A stretch of 64,000 nucleotides of DNA. Origin: Chaetorhynchus papuensis (lineage: Eukaryota; Chordata; Aves; Passeriformes; Rhipiduridae). How positions within the stretch are numbered: the stretch's first letter is position 1; every line of letters begins with the position of its first letter. Of the stretch, positions 1 through 13,233 are shown one piece after another. The stretch is taken from positions 594,701 through 658,700 of the forward strand of contig VWYX01000208.1 in assembly GCA_013396525.1 (NCBI GenBank), given 5' to 3'. The translations under genes and the position numbers were made by a program. The notes beneath the pieces were generated by a model that was given only the letters and a program-made list of their open reading frames with translations, was not told the origin of the DNA and ran no database searches.

Positions 1-659
1 TACAAAGAGGTCATGTGGTCTAACTTGACTTTAGTAAGATTTTTGACACCATCTCCCATAACGTCCCCACAGACCAACTGATAGAACACGGATAATTGTA
101 CAGTGAGGCAAATTGAAACCTGTCTGAATGGGCAGACCCAGAAGGTTGCAATCATCAGCACAAGTCTGGCTGGAGACAAGTCAGTAATGATGTACCCCTG
201 GGTTCAGTACTGGGGCCAGTTGTGTTTAACATTTTATCTGTGACCGATGATGGAGCTTACTGCTCCCTCAGCAAGTTCAGAGGCTTGTTCAGTCTGCAGA
301 AGAGAAGGTTACAGGGAGACCTTGTTCCAGCTTTCCAGCACCTAAAGTGGCCTACAAGACAGTTGGAGGAGGTCTTTTTAAAAGGGCATCTAGTGCTAAG
401 ACAAGGGGGCATGGCTTTAAACTGAAAAAAAGTAGGTTTAGATTAGTTAGTGCAAAGAAATTCTTTACTGTGAGGGTTGTGAGGCGCTGGAACAGGTTAT
501 TCCATGAAGATGTGTTTGCCCCATCCCCAGAAATGTCCAGAGTCATGTTGGATGGGGCTCTGAGCAACCTGTCTAGTGGAAGGTGTCCCTGCCCTTGGCA
601 GATGGGTTGGAACTAGATAATCTTTAAGGTCCCTTCCAACCATTCTATGATTCTATGAT
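1..659 (+). mobile_element. CR1-type LINE, 3' end (truncated)
   Basis: The first ~620 bases read as a decayed copy of the 3' part of CR1 ORF2, the C-terminal part of the reverse transcriptase polyprotein, followed by the short CR1 3' UTR. Diagnostic stretches are 'tttttgacaccatctccca' near 40-58, 'ggaacaggttattcc' near 489, 'ttggatggggctctgagcaa' near 548 and 'aaggtcccttccaaccattc' near 626. The element ends in the ATTCTATG octamer repeat typical of CR1 tails (642-658). The reading frame is broken, and the copy is cut by the window edge on its 5' side. It is an old, dead retroposon; its family identity is strong, the subfamily is not determined. Confidence 0.9.
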
Positions 660-761
660 ACAAAATACGTCACCAAGACATTTTTGAAAATGCAGTCTAT
701 AGTTTTCTTTTTTAGGATTAGAATGTTTTAAAAGGTAATGTCACATCCTGAAAAGAATCAG

Positions 762-807
762 CTTATGCTTTAGAGATGGGAGCTCTTATGCTTTAGAGAT
801 GGGAGCT
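762..807 (+). repeat. Perfect 23-bp tandem duplication
   Basis: The 23-base unit starting 'cttatgctttagagatggg' occurs twice in direct contact (762-784 and 785-807). It is a small, recent-looking duplication in non-coding DNA with no evident function. Confidence 0.9.
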
Positions 808-3800
808 GTGCACAAATGAAAGTTCCATGACCAGATTCCAGTCTGTTTGGACGTAATGATGTAAATCAAGTCCACACCAAAGAGAGTGGAATCACTCCTT
901 GAAATTTCAGGATTTTTTCTACAAAATTAAAGTCTTAGTAGTTTTAACTTCTTGGAATAAATTCCATATTAGTGAAAAAACTCTCACTGGTTTCCTCAAT
1001 TAAATCAGGAATATGCTTCTGCTTCTCCTTGGAGCTCTAATTAGAGGAGGAACACCCTTACCTCTGTCTGTTTTCAGATTCAAAAGACAAAATTCTCCCT
1101 CTGGTTAAATGGAGGGCTTTGTAGAATATGGTTTTCATTCACAAACCCAGTTCTTCTGAGTGTAAGAGAGGAAAAGTATTGTTAACATACTTGTGTAGTG
1201 TACAAGTTGCAATTTGTGGAATTTTTCCACTACCCTGCCTGGAAGCATAACTGTAGCCTAGTAAAAAACTGACATAAGCACTAAGCATTTATTTGTCTTG
1301 AAAAAAATTGGAAATTTTGGTTAGTAGGACCTTGCTTTGGGTATGGAATAGTCTGTGTAGTACTCTGCCTCAGAACCAAATTTTAATTGTTCTCTTCTTC
1401 TCATAGTCATTTTAATGGATTCAGACATAAACTTATTTACTCTGATCCAAAAGTCCACCATTGATCATGCAGTTCAAAATATAGAGCTCTTTTGGCTACC
1501 CATGAGATTTCTATCCCTCAGATTAGTTACTAGCACACTAATGCATCATTCATGTCAACAAATTATTTGTATTTTCTGTCTCCTGCTGTAGTGACATGGG
1601 AAAATTGAAAATGAAAATGAAAAGCCTAGAATGTTACTCAAGATCATTGCTATGATATCAGAACTACAGTTGTACTGAGTGTAATATTCCACACCCCAAA
1701 TCCACTTCTTTTGAAGTAATGCTCTAAAAGAAGAAATATTAGACAAATACAAAAAATAGGTTCTTTTTAGTTGCCCTGTAGGGAGAAGGAATTGAGAGGA
1801 ATCTCTTGTATGCTTCATGGCAGTTTTGAGACTCAAATCTAATCATTTTGGGAGTATTAAAACATATAAAATACCTTTGAAAGTCTTGGAAATTCACAAC
1901 TCTTAATTTCATTCTGAGAATGAAAAGTCTCTGGAGTTATGCAGTTTCATCAAGGGTGCATACTGAGCAGACTAGTCCCCTTTAATCACTTAAAGCTTTC
2001 TTGTTCATGAAGTGAGATTCACACAGTATGCAACAGCAGTAAATGTTTGCAAATCTGTTTTCTGTCAGGATCACAGCAGAAGTTAGGTTGGAGACAGCTG
2101 TCAAGTTTCCTGAACTGTTGTTCCCTTGTACTTGGGTACAAGCTGAGGAAACTTACATGCCCAGTCTGAAGAGAACTAATCCACATAAAGTGTCTGGCCT
2201 TATTTCCTGCACCTAAGCTCCTTGTTAGTAGCTAATGTCAGGAGATCTGGATCTTAACACAACACCCCCAGACATCCAGACACTATGAGAATAGCATGGT
2301 TCTGCTTCCCATCTCTCTTCAATCAGCCCTTCTCAGATGGGGTTATTTCATGCTGCCTGCATTTTCAAATGACAAACCATGGATCTTGATGTGGAGGTCT
2401 TTCTTCAGGGCTAGAATGTGTTCTGTCCAAAAATTCACATCACATATCTGATAAATGACCTTTCTTTGATGGTGTTTCCAGAGTTACCCATAAATGCCAG
2501 AAATGTTAGCTTTGTGTTAAAAGATGTGATACATAGCACAGCAAGTCCATGTCTCAGATCTCAATATTAATGACATGATTTTATCAGCTATTCAACGTCT
2601 GTTTCAAGTTCTGCAATAACGTCTCCCTCATTTCTTATCTTTCCTCCCTGACAAAATATTAATAAAGCTTTTTCTTATGTTTCTGACCTTCCCTGCACTT
2701 TCATCCTTCACAGACAACTTCAAAGAAACTAGAGCAGATGCATGGGAGTTTCCTGCACTGTGAATTTGTGCAGGCTCAGCTGTGGTGTTCCCCACAGTTC
2801 CCCACATTTGCAGGTACACACGGCATACTCCAGGAACAGTGGAAAAAAAGACAGTATCAATTACTTCTTAGAGCAGCTGTATGTGAGCTATAAGTACAAT
2901 GTCTCCTGAGCTGTGGGTCTGGCAAAACTGTCAAGTTTTCATGACTGTAGAAATAAACTCTTACTTTACTCCAGGACCTGCTTTGACTACTGGTCCACTG
3001 CAGTCTGAAGCATTGTGCCAGGTCTATTTTTCCCAATGCCAAATATACATTCTTACTTGCACTTGTTACTAACAGTACAAAGATAATGATTCCACCACAA
3101 ATCTGGCTTATTCTGACAACTGCTTGAGAGAGAAAAATATCCCAGTGAATTCCTGGGCCATGTGACTTTTCCCATTTGCAGAGTCTGCTGTTTTCCCTGT
3201 GTAAAGAGTATGTTAGATTGAAAAATGGATGACTGAAAATGGATCCACTGAAAAATGGATGGGTTGACTACGTTATTTGTCCTTTTAGTTGTTCAAAATT
3301 AAAGTGTGAGTTTCCTGCCTTGGATCTGCATAGGATCTGTGTCTGGGAAGGTATTAGTTTGTTTTTTCACAGTGCCAAAGGATTTGGATAATGAAAACAT
3401 ACAAAATGGGATACAAAAGAACTAGAATGCAATGAGAAAAAAAATTGAATTAGAGTATCAATCTGATTGTTCCTATTTCTCATGTTTATCTTTGAAAATC
3501 AGAACAGTTCAGATTTAAACAACCACTTGTGTATTGATTTTGCCCACACTATTTGTAATTTAAGTTAGAACACACTAAGACTGTGCTGATGCCCAGGAAT
3601 AGACCTGCTAGTTGCATTTTATGTATACATTGTATGTACATATATGTAAAGTACTGTAAAGGATAAGGAAATGGCAGGAAGACAAATTTGGTTTTTTTCC
3701 TATAATGCAGGGCTCCAAACCATTTTTCTCTGGTATCATCAATCCTGGCATGGCAGCTGCCTGAGCAGTTTCCATTTCTACAAGACCAAGAAGGGCAGCT

Positions 3801-6800
3801 ATTGGGAGATGCTCCATTACTGAGGCATCTTTAACAGGCCTTGTGCATCATCAGCACAGTCCTTGGGAAATTACTGGTCTAGCTTAAGATACTCAGGGAC
3901 TGTCTTCTGAAATACCTGCATGTTCTTTGCATGCTTTGCTGTTTCTTAAGCCAAAAGAACTTCCAAGAAAGTCAGATCCATTATACAGTATTAATAAACT
4001 AGTTACCTGGGCTCAGATGGGAGACTCACCTCTTCCCTCTGTATCATTAATTGTGTGAAGGTCAGAAGATGTTACGGCACTGTTAATGAGTTTTGCCTTC
4101 AGTGGTACTGAGGGATGCTGGAAGTTCTGTCCCTGCTGTCCATGTGCAGTCATTGAGGCAGGCAGGACAGCAGAGTCATGGGCTATTAATGGACAAGGCT
4201 TTGTGCCCATCTTCTTCAGATTGCTTCTATCACAGTCATCTACTCCTTTCCCATCAATATCAGTTGACCTTATACAACTGAGACAGCCCCTACATTATTT
4301 AAGGATTTAAACTGTAGTAATAAAACTTTGAAGTGCACGACTGGTTCATGGAGCATGATTACCACCAGCTCTCAAGGGCAAAGAGCCCCAACACAACAGC
4401 CATTTTGTGGCAGCAGCTGTCACTGCCTCCTGTCCTAGCCATATCACTGAGGGTGCTGCTGGTGGCACCACTGTGGATGGGTCAAAAGCCAGGTGGTGTC
4501 TTCTGCTCTTCTCTTGTGGAGCTCAGGACATAAACAACTGTTCCACTATATAAACCAGATCACATTCACCTTTTTCACTCCATTTCCCTGTGTGTAGGTA
4601 TCACATAGATTAAAAATGCAGTGTCATGTTAAAGAGCTTTTTTAATAGCTTGGAAGCTAAACCTTGTCAACTTATACGTTTTTATACTTACACATTTTGC
4701 CACCAATAATTTTGAGGGAATTCAAGTACATTCAATACTAGTAGTTTTCTGCATTCACTTCATACAAGTTTCACCAGCAACAGTGCAGGGGCAATATTTC
4801 TGCTACATCCTTGAACTGAATCTGATTTCTGTAATGAATCTTGTTAGCCTGTCCATCTTGGCAGATTGATGTGTCATCTTCCTTTCTTAAAACTTTTTAT
4901 TATATTCCAACCAAGGAACATCAGCCCTTCTGACAAGGCATTAACTTCAGATTATATAATGTCTAGGAGCTTTCTAGAGGAAAAATTTAAATGTTCCTAG
5001 AAGTTTGGAAATACCATGAATAGAAGGCAGTTCTAATACCCTCATTCTTTGCATGTCTCCAATAAGCTCTGTAGGGAAAGATCATAATAAAATGGTTGTG
5101 CCAACTGCCAAGAAGACAGCACAACAGTCCCTTAGCAAACTGATATCCAGACATTTTTCTTTAAATCTTACCTGAAATTCCTTCTGTTTTATAATGATTT
5201 TAACCTTTTCATTGCTATAAACTGTTCATCTCCCATTCCATCCTTTCTATCTGGCATTTAGAAAGGTTCGTTACAACTACTTTTTCAACTGCATCCTAAA
5301 TGATCCAAGACATTTCTCAGTATTTGGATTGTTGTAACTATTGTTGCATCCATACCTTAATCTGTTTGTTGGGGTTTTTTCAAATAATCTTTTTTCAATG
5401 CCTCTCCAAAGTTAAAAGACCAATATTTGACATGCTAATCCAATTGAAGTCTCATTAGATCATGTAAGTAGAAACTGAGAACTTTCTGATTTTAATTTTT
5501 TTGGTGATATTTAAATAGCATGAACACATGCTTACGCATTACCTGCATGCATCTATCTCTCTTTCCCACTCTCTCCCTCCCACTGCCCCCCTGCCATGTG
5601 CTAGTTTTTTTCATTTAATTTGTAAGACATTCTTCTGTTGCATTTACACAACATACTAGTGGAATAACAATAATTTGTTCCAAAGAAGAGCAATTCATTA
5701 AATTTCTATCAAGTCTATTGAAAAGGTACTTGCTACAAGCTGCCATAGAAGTCCTTTTCCTTTACGGTAAGTAGCAATGACATTTGAATAGAAGGGATAA
5801 CTGCTGTTATGGAAGAATTAACAGAATAGGAATGGAAGACTTCTAGTAAAAACACTAAAGACAGTACATAATGAAAAATCTCATTTGAGAGACTGCATAT
5901 CACTGTGTTTGGGGCTTCCATTTGCCACAGTTTTTTCATTATCTGATCTTCTCAGCCAACATCTGTCTTGGAACTGTCCTTCTAATGATGCTTAGCTATA
6001 GAGGTAATTTTAGCTGGGGAAAGACTAGTTGCAAAAGGTCCTTCTGAGCCCCGTGACACAGTAAACATGGGGAAAAATATAAAATTATGAGATGCATATC
6101 AAGGGAAGGAAGTTTGAGAATGATCTACAGGCAATAGTAATTTGAGTCCTTTGTCTCAGGTGAGCAGTGGATTCATACATAACATCATGCTGTGTGAAGT
6201 CCTGCATGTGGGTGGTATTTCAGTAGACAGTTGTGAATTACTTGCTTGGTCCTGATGCTCTTGTTCATACACAAGGAATGTGGTATTGCGTTTCCCAGAA
6301 AGCATCAGAAAAAAAAAGGAAAAGATTCACTGTTCAACTTTTGGAAGAAGCAACAGAAATTGCTGTTGAACCTAGTTTGGAAACTGAAATTTCAGAGAGA
6401 ATATGAAGAAAATGAGCTTTCAGATTAATGACAGTCAGGGCAAATTTGTACTACAAAATCATGCAAATAAAAGGGCAAAATGGGAGAGAAAAGGCTCAGA
6501 GTCTGAAATGGGAGGAGGGAAAAGTCACAGATGACTCAAAAATGGCTTCAGTAAAACATAGACTCTGAATTCACCAGTGTTACAGTGATTCCCCCGCCAC
6601 AGTTATTGTCTGAATTGTATACAGAAGGACTTTCCCTTCAAAAAGTGAGCATAGACCAAGGACAAAAGGAAATACTAGGCCAAGGACAAAAGGATGGAGG
6701 ACAACTGGCTTTGGAATCCTCTCTTTTGAGAAGCCCTGAGAAAAACATTCTTCTGAATTTATGTTAGAACTTAAACCCAAGTTTATAAGACAGCAGAAAG

Positions 6801-6959
6801 GACCTTTCTCTGGAGCGAAAAGGAAACTTTCTTGTTTGTGTCTATCACCCAACTATTAAATAATGACAAAATTTACATGGAAATATAATGAAATCTAGTC
6901 TTGCATGTGTGAGATACCTTAGTTTCCTAGTGAAGCCTTTTCCTGGTCTTAAAATCAAG

Positions 6960-7395
6960 AGTCGAACACGGTCAGAAGGGGAAAAGGGATTTTACCTTGG
7001 TATTTATTTTAAGGACCTTTAGGTGCACCACGTCCAGGTCGAATGCACCTCCATGCACCCCGCAATGGCCACTGCAATTCCCCTCCTCAATATCTGGTCT
7101 AACATTATAGGTCTTACTAATTAGCATATCTATCCAAAATTCCCAGTGAGAGGCTTGAATGAGCCCCCTCCCCAAGGAACCTTCCCCTGGATGGTTCTAT
7201 CTTAGTTTACAAAATGTGTTCTGGAGAGGACCTTGGGCTCTGGGGCACACTGATCCCTAACTACGAAGCTTCTAAAATGTTTAGTCTCCCAGTTTAACAA
7301 ACAAGTCCAAGAATGTAGGCAAAAGCACTGAGAATACAGAAGTTGTAAAAAGGTATAACAGGGTATAAAAGAAAAGACAAAAATCATCATGGCAT
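6960..7395. mobile_element. Possible LTR-retroelement fragment
   Basis: This block differs from its AT-rich surroundings: it contains 'tttattttaaggaccttta', a short CG-containing run near 7025-7070 and 'gcatatctatccaaaattcc'. The pattern reminds me of bird ERV-L type LTRs. No clear TG...CA ends or target-site duplication could be fixed by eye, so both the boundaries and the identity are tentative. Confidence 0.3.
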
Positions 7396-10300
7396 CACTA
7401 GCAGTAGCTGGTTAGAGTTGGTATAGCTCATGGAACAAGAATGCAAATTTGGATTCTCTTAGATACGTAGAGGAATAAGAAAATAAGCAATAAGCTTGCT
7501 ACACACTGCTTGTGCAAGCAATAAGCTTGCTCAGCACTGGAGCTAGAATTTGGTGTTCACTCCTCAGATAAAAAGCATGTCTGTCTTCTGAAGGTACAGG
7601 CCAAATACTAATTTAGTATTGATAGTGTTTCTCATTGCAAGTAGTTTCTCATGGCAACTAATTGCAATTTTTCACTTGTGTCTAAGAAAGATTGTTTCTA
7701 TGGCCTGACCACCAGCTCTGTGATGACCAGCAGATTAAATGAGAACTCTCAGTACTAGGTAAATGACATTGCAAAACCTCTTTGGAACAGAGAGGTCATA
7801 CCACAGTCAGATGCAGCTGAAATTTTGATACTGCTCATGTCTTAAACTAGAAATTATCCCAGCTCCATCTTTTAAAGCCAAGAAGCTTCATGCATTTCAG
7901 GCAGTTATCCATTTATCAAAGACGCTGTTTCAGCATTGGTTTGGGTTTTTCTTCCCCAGTATTTTTTAAAGAATAAATATTATCTTTTTGCAACAACACT
8001 TAACATAGTGCATCCCAGCAATAAAATCACATTACTATTTTTATATAAAACATTGTGGTCCCATTATAAGGATTGCCTATTGAAATTTTCTATAGGCGTT
8101 TTAAGAGTCTCTTATGGTATTCTATTTTCATATGTCTTATGCAACATTCTGTTAAAAATTTTTGCTCTCCTGGATGTTCACCAATCATGCAATTTCTATG
8201 ATGTAGTGAATGCATACTGCAGCCAGAAGAGCCAAAATGGACATGAAGAAATAAAGTGTGAACACCTGGGAGAAGCTGGGAGTTACTTTGTGGTTTATCT
8301 AGTGACCACAGAAATTCCTCAATTAAAGCAATACGGCTGCTGGCAGTTCAGAGCAGTTTTGGAATTGCATTTTGCCTTTGAATCAGCATCATGGTCATAG
8401 CTGAGAAGGTGTAAAAGCCATACAGTTCTACTCTTCAGGAACTTTTATTGTTATATTTTTGTTACAATAGGGAATTAGATAGGCAGTTAGATATCAGAAG
8501 CCTGAGAGAAATGTGTAAGTTGATGTGCACCATACTTGAGTTGTTTTTCCTCAGAAATCAATTAGCTTCTAAAACTAATAGAGAAATACACCACGTGGCT
8601 GGCAGTAGTGTGAACTTGGAAGGGTCTTTAGCCAGACTCATCCTTCTGGCCCTGAGTCACTTAAGGAGAACAAGAGAACAACCTGCTGTCAGAGATAGGA
8701 CCTGGCTAAATGGCATCGAGAAAACTCACATCTCGATCCTCAAGTGTAGTTGTGTTGCAAAAGGAGTTAAACAGCCTAGCCTTTTATGGATTATTCATAA
8801 TGATCAATGTGTTGTGCAGATAAACTGATGAGCCTGTCAGCTTCCACCAGTCTTCAGAAGTTTGAGAACAGCTAAGAAGTACTGCAGGAGATGCACTTGA
8901 TGATGACACTGTAATTTGTAGAGCAGCAGTAAAAAATGCCAGGGAGTCTAGGTATGATTGTTGCTGTTGAACAGAGCCAACCACTGCACCAAATTATAGA
9001 TGAAATCTCTCATAATGTACTGAAAAAGAGCACCTGGAAGCATAAATCTGTGTGCCAGTTGCATGTATTCTACTCTGTAGAATGGTATGACAAAGAAGGA
9101 TGTAGGTGTTATCCCCTAGGAAATTAACAGGATGATAAGCACTGGAAGTCAGAATACCACTGTGATTGTTTCCAGTCCTTCATGGAACCCTTTTCACTCC
9201 CGGATCTCACAGGACCACAGGACTGGTCTCACAAGAACATAGTGAACAACTCTGAAATTACAGTGTTGCACCTCGAGCCAACACCATTTGGCTATTTGTA
9301 CACATGCATCCTTACAGGCCTTTAAAGTCCATACATTTTATGTTCAGTGGCTACTGGTAAAATATTCTGGAACACCATATTTCATATTTAAGCTTAGTTT
9401 GGTTTAAATCAGACTATTATTCCCTTAGGTAAAGTAGCTTTATACAGTAGTATTTCAGGGAAGTAGTTTTAAATATGTATAATTTAAAAAAATTGCTGCA
9501 GTGCAGCATTAGACTTTGATGGAGTTTTGAGGCCCTTGTACGAGAAAGAGTAGAAGGGGGAGACTTCATTTCTCTGATTGTTTTGGGTTTTATTATTTAT
9601 TACACTTTCACAAGTGTATGTGATGCAAAATAGAGAAAACTGGGCAAAAAAAGAGAAGAGTACTACTCTTCTCTTCAAGCTGGAGACTGTGACATATAAA
9701 ACATGGAAGGTGAATTGCAGAAGACCAGATAATGGATTCCAAAATTTGACTTCAGTTATTAAAACCTTAACTCCATTCTTCTAGAATGATATGGGCAGAG
9801 AGGTAGATAGATTAACAGATTTTAACATCAGTTGGTGTCTTTTGTGATGATCTCATGTAAGCCTTTTTGTATCACAGCCGCAGAATTGCATTCTATGCTT
9901 CAGTGGCTACAGCTGAATTAGGAAATTTAGTAAAATTTAAGGGACTAATCAGAAATACTGCAGTTTTGAAATGCCCAGGGATGGAGGAAAACCCATCATG
10001 CCTGTTCAAACTCTGTACAGTAATTATATTACCAGTTTATCTCTTCAAACATGTTTAAACTCGGGGATAGATTGAGGGAAGAAAGAACAATTAAGTTAGT
10101 TGTAACAGTTTAATGGTAATCCAAATTAGATAACCAAACTTAACTACACTGCTTTTGTGATCTAATTTTGAATGACACTGCAGGCTTTCCTTTTGGAACA
10201 GCACTATGTGCCATCTTACTTTGAAAAATAAGTTTACTTCTGAACTGAAATCAGTGTTGCATAGTAGTTTAGTACTACTAACATTGTAGTTAGTAGTTGT

Positions 10301-13233
10301 ATTAGTGCTTTGTTCAACACATCTTTCATTAACTCTTTTAGTTATGTCCAAAAAAAAAATGTAAAGCCATGATGTAACAAAGGGAATCTTAATTTTTAGT
10401 TGTCTTGAGAAAAAGTGTAGTAGCTATCAATTATATTATCAATTGCTCAGTCATGACAATAGGATATGTCTGGACAGAAGTCTATTATTATATATATTTT
10501 CCTATGTGTAACAAGCTAACATGAAAAAAAAAAGGAGCTTAGCAGCACAAACACCCAGTGCAAACCTGTGTCTGTGGCATTTGTAGTGAATGCTACTTCG
10601 GTCTCTAAATAGAAGCATCATTCTGAATGCTGGTCTCAGAGCACAGCAGCTTTCAATAAAATGCAAACCCCACACCCATTATCCTCAGATCATATTTGTA
10701 CGTATTCAGCCATGTCTGCCTGAATTATTTGTGTGTTTTTATGTTTACCAGCAAAGCAGCACCAACATGACAATGGAAGGACAGGTTGGATCCTAGCACA
10801 GCTTGCTCACTGACAGGATCATTATCCAGTTTAAAAAGGCCAGGGCAAAGTTTACCCTTTATTATACCTCTTTAACTCTACTGAGCATCACAGTTTGCAA
10901 AGGGATTTCATTTGGGGCCAGAAGAATGCCTGTCACAGGAATCTCCTTTCATATTAACTCTAGGATCTTTTTAACTGACTACTCCATGGGAATAACCTTG
11001 CATGATTATTAGGCTCTTGACTAAGTCAACAAGACTGTCAGGCAAAAAAAAAAAAAGCAACCAAAAAATATGAACGCACAAGTTTTAGAATAAAATTCCA
11101 TTATTTCCAGGTTTTATGAACTTTTCCTTACAAGATATGGAACGGTGGCAATACCTGTTTGCTCTGTTTTAAAAACATGATGTGAATTCTTCCAAGTTAA
11201 TTTATCAGATGCAGAAGTTTCAACATTGACAGCCTTTGAAAACAGGCCTGTCCACAGAAAACATTATTGATTACTATTGGTGTGAATTGACACAATCAGG
11301 TAACCAAGGGAACGGCCAAGTGACAGCTGAAATGCAAAGAGTAGATTTATTTCGTTACCTCACCGACCGTGCCAGGTGGCAGAGACACGTGGGGACAGAA
11401 GCTCCCTTAGGCTCAGCTCATCCCAACGGCCAGCACAGGGGAGAGCTTGCAGCCTGCTTCGCTATAACAGAAGGCTTCCTGCCTCTCTGTGAGAGTGTGT
11501 TATCTCTCCACAGGAATTCCACTTCTCAAAACAGCCACAGGGTGAGCCACGCTAGGCATAATAAATTGAGTTTTCCCACACTGGCATTTTTAGCATTCCC
11601 AGCTGCAAGGTCACTTTGGTTTAAACTATGACCTCCTTTTTGCCAAATCTTCCAGTTTTAGTCCTTTCTTCCCAAAACTATCCATTATCAGGAGTTCTCG
11701 CTGCCATGATTTCCACAGCTGAGCCCACAGCAGTGGAAAAGTCCTTTTTCCTACCTCTTTTTTTTCCGTAGTTCTGAAGGTGAGAAATAGAAATCATGGC
11801 CCAGATTCTGCATTCTATTCATGCCTCAAACATATCCTTATTTCTGACAGCTTCCTGGCATTGTTTTTCTGTGCATTGATCTGTATTCCTCTGCCATATG
11901 AATAGTTCATTAATTATCCTTATTTGCTCTACATGTGGGAGAATATCTACATCATGATTTCTGTATATATGTGTAGTTCTTCTGTACTCCATCTGATGAT
12001 ATGCTATCCCATGGAAGATCCAAGATAATCAGATTCTGAAATAAAATAACCTTCATTCTCCCCTCTGAGTATTGTTTGCATTTTGAATAACAATTAACAG
12101 AACTAGTAAGATATTATATGAGTACTCTAGGCACAAGCTGTCAGTGCTGTTAATATACCTTCTGAAAGAGACATCGACACATGGTTAAACTGTGCTTGCT
12201 AAGACCCTTTTTGAGCTCAAAGATCAGTAAGTTACATGTATGTCAGATCTCTTGATTTTTCTTCCTTCACTTTTGAAACTATTTTTTCCGACAAAATCAT
12301 ACTTCTCTGAGGCTAAATATCCTCCTGGTGGTTTTGTTTTTGTATACAAAGGAATCTAGCCAGTCTTTGATAAACTGACTCAATAAACATACAAATATAA
12401 ATCAATCACAAATGTATAACAAAGACATAGCAGTGAATTATTAACTAATGTTGTTATAAACAGACAAGTTTTGGAGTCACAATGCTCATTTTGCCCTGGT
12501 TACTGAGTTGTATGTGTACACATATAACTTTTATAAATCTTTTAAACAATTAAAACATACTTCACAAGAAGCGTCATTGAATATCGTTGCCAGAAGTTTA
12601 GTTGACCTCAGTATAATATCTGTATCAGCATTTTCCCTACCTTCATTAGTAAATCTACCATTATTCTTGAGAATGACCTATACAGGTGGAGAAGTGTGAA
12701 CACCCAAAATTCAGAAAAAGCTTTAGTCAAAAATTTTAAGAAAGTTAACCCATTAATGAAGACAAACTGACCAGAAATGATCCTTATTTGTCTGATGTGC
12801 CTTTGGGCAACCTGGAGTAACAGACCTGAACAACTCCCTTCACATGGCTTTTAGCTTTAAAGCCAAAAAGTTACAGATCTGGAAAAAGTGAAGCTATTGT
12901 TTAAGTGAAGAAGGAAATAAATAATGACATACTCTTATAAACCAAAGAAGTCTAATGCATCACAAACATCAGGGAATCAAGAAAGCTCAATTGTCTTTGA
13001 CATAGAAAAATCCCGGGAAACCAGATTTTTGCAAAGAAGCAGAAGCAAATATGTTGGTCAGCTACAGATATTTTTCAGGAGTGCAAATATCAATTAGGTA
13101 TTTAGAAACATCTTGAATAAGGAAAAATTTCCGGCACAGAAATAAGAGACAATAATTACTTCTCTCTACAAAAGTAACAACATTCTTATAAGACGGGTTT
13201 TTACTGTTTTGTTTCTGTGACTGTTTTTTGCAG

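Larger units (their letters stand above)
660..13233 (+). other. AT-rich non-coding DNA, probably an upstream SLC1A1 intron
   Basis: No exon-like reading frame that I recognise lies here. The stretch precedes the first visible SLC1A1 exon, which starts in the middle of a codon, so at least its right part must be intron. I looked for the preceding SLC1A1 exon (the segment before Val-Ala-Ala-Leu-Asp) and did not find it by eye. The content is AT-rich unique sequence with short homopolymers and one possible LTR fragment near 6960-7395. Reading frames such as 7936-8400 and 8448-8828 look like chance frames. Confidence 0.6.

Noticed and set aside
7936..8828. Two adjacent frames of 154 and 126 residues in AT-rich DNA
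   Set aside because: No recognisable family, no splice-supported continuation, and ordinary length for chance frames in unique AT-rich intron-like sequence.
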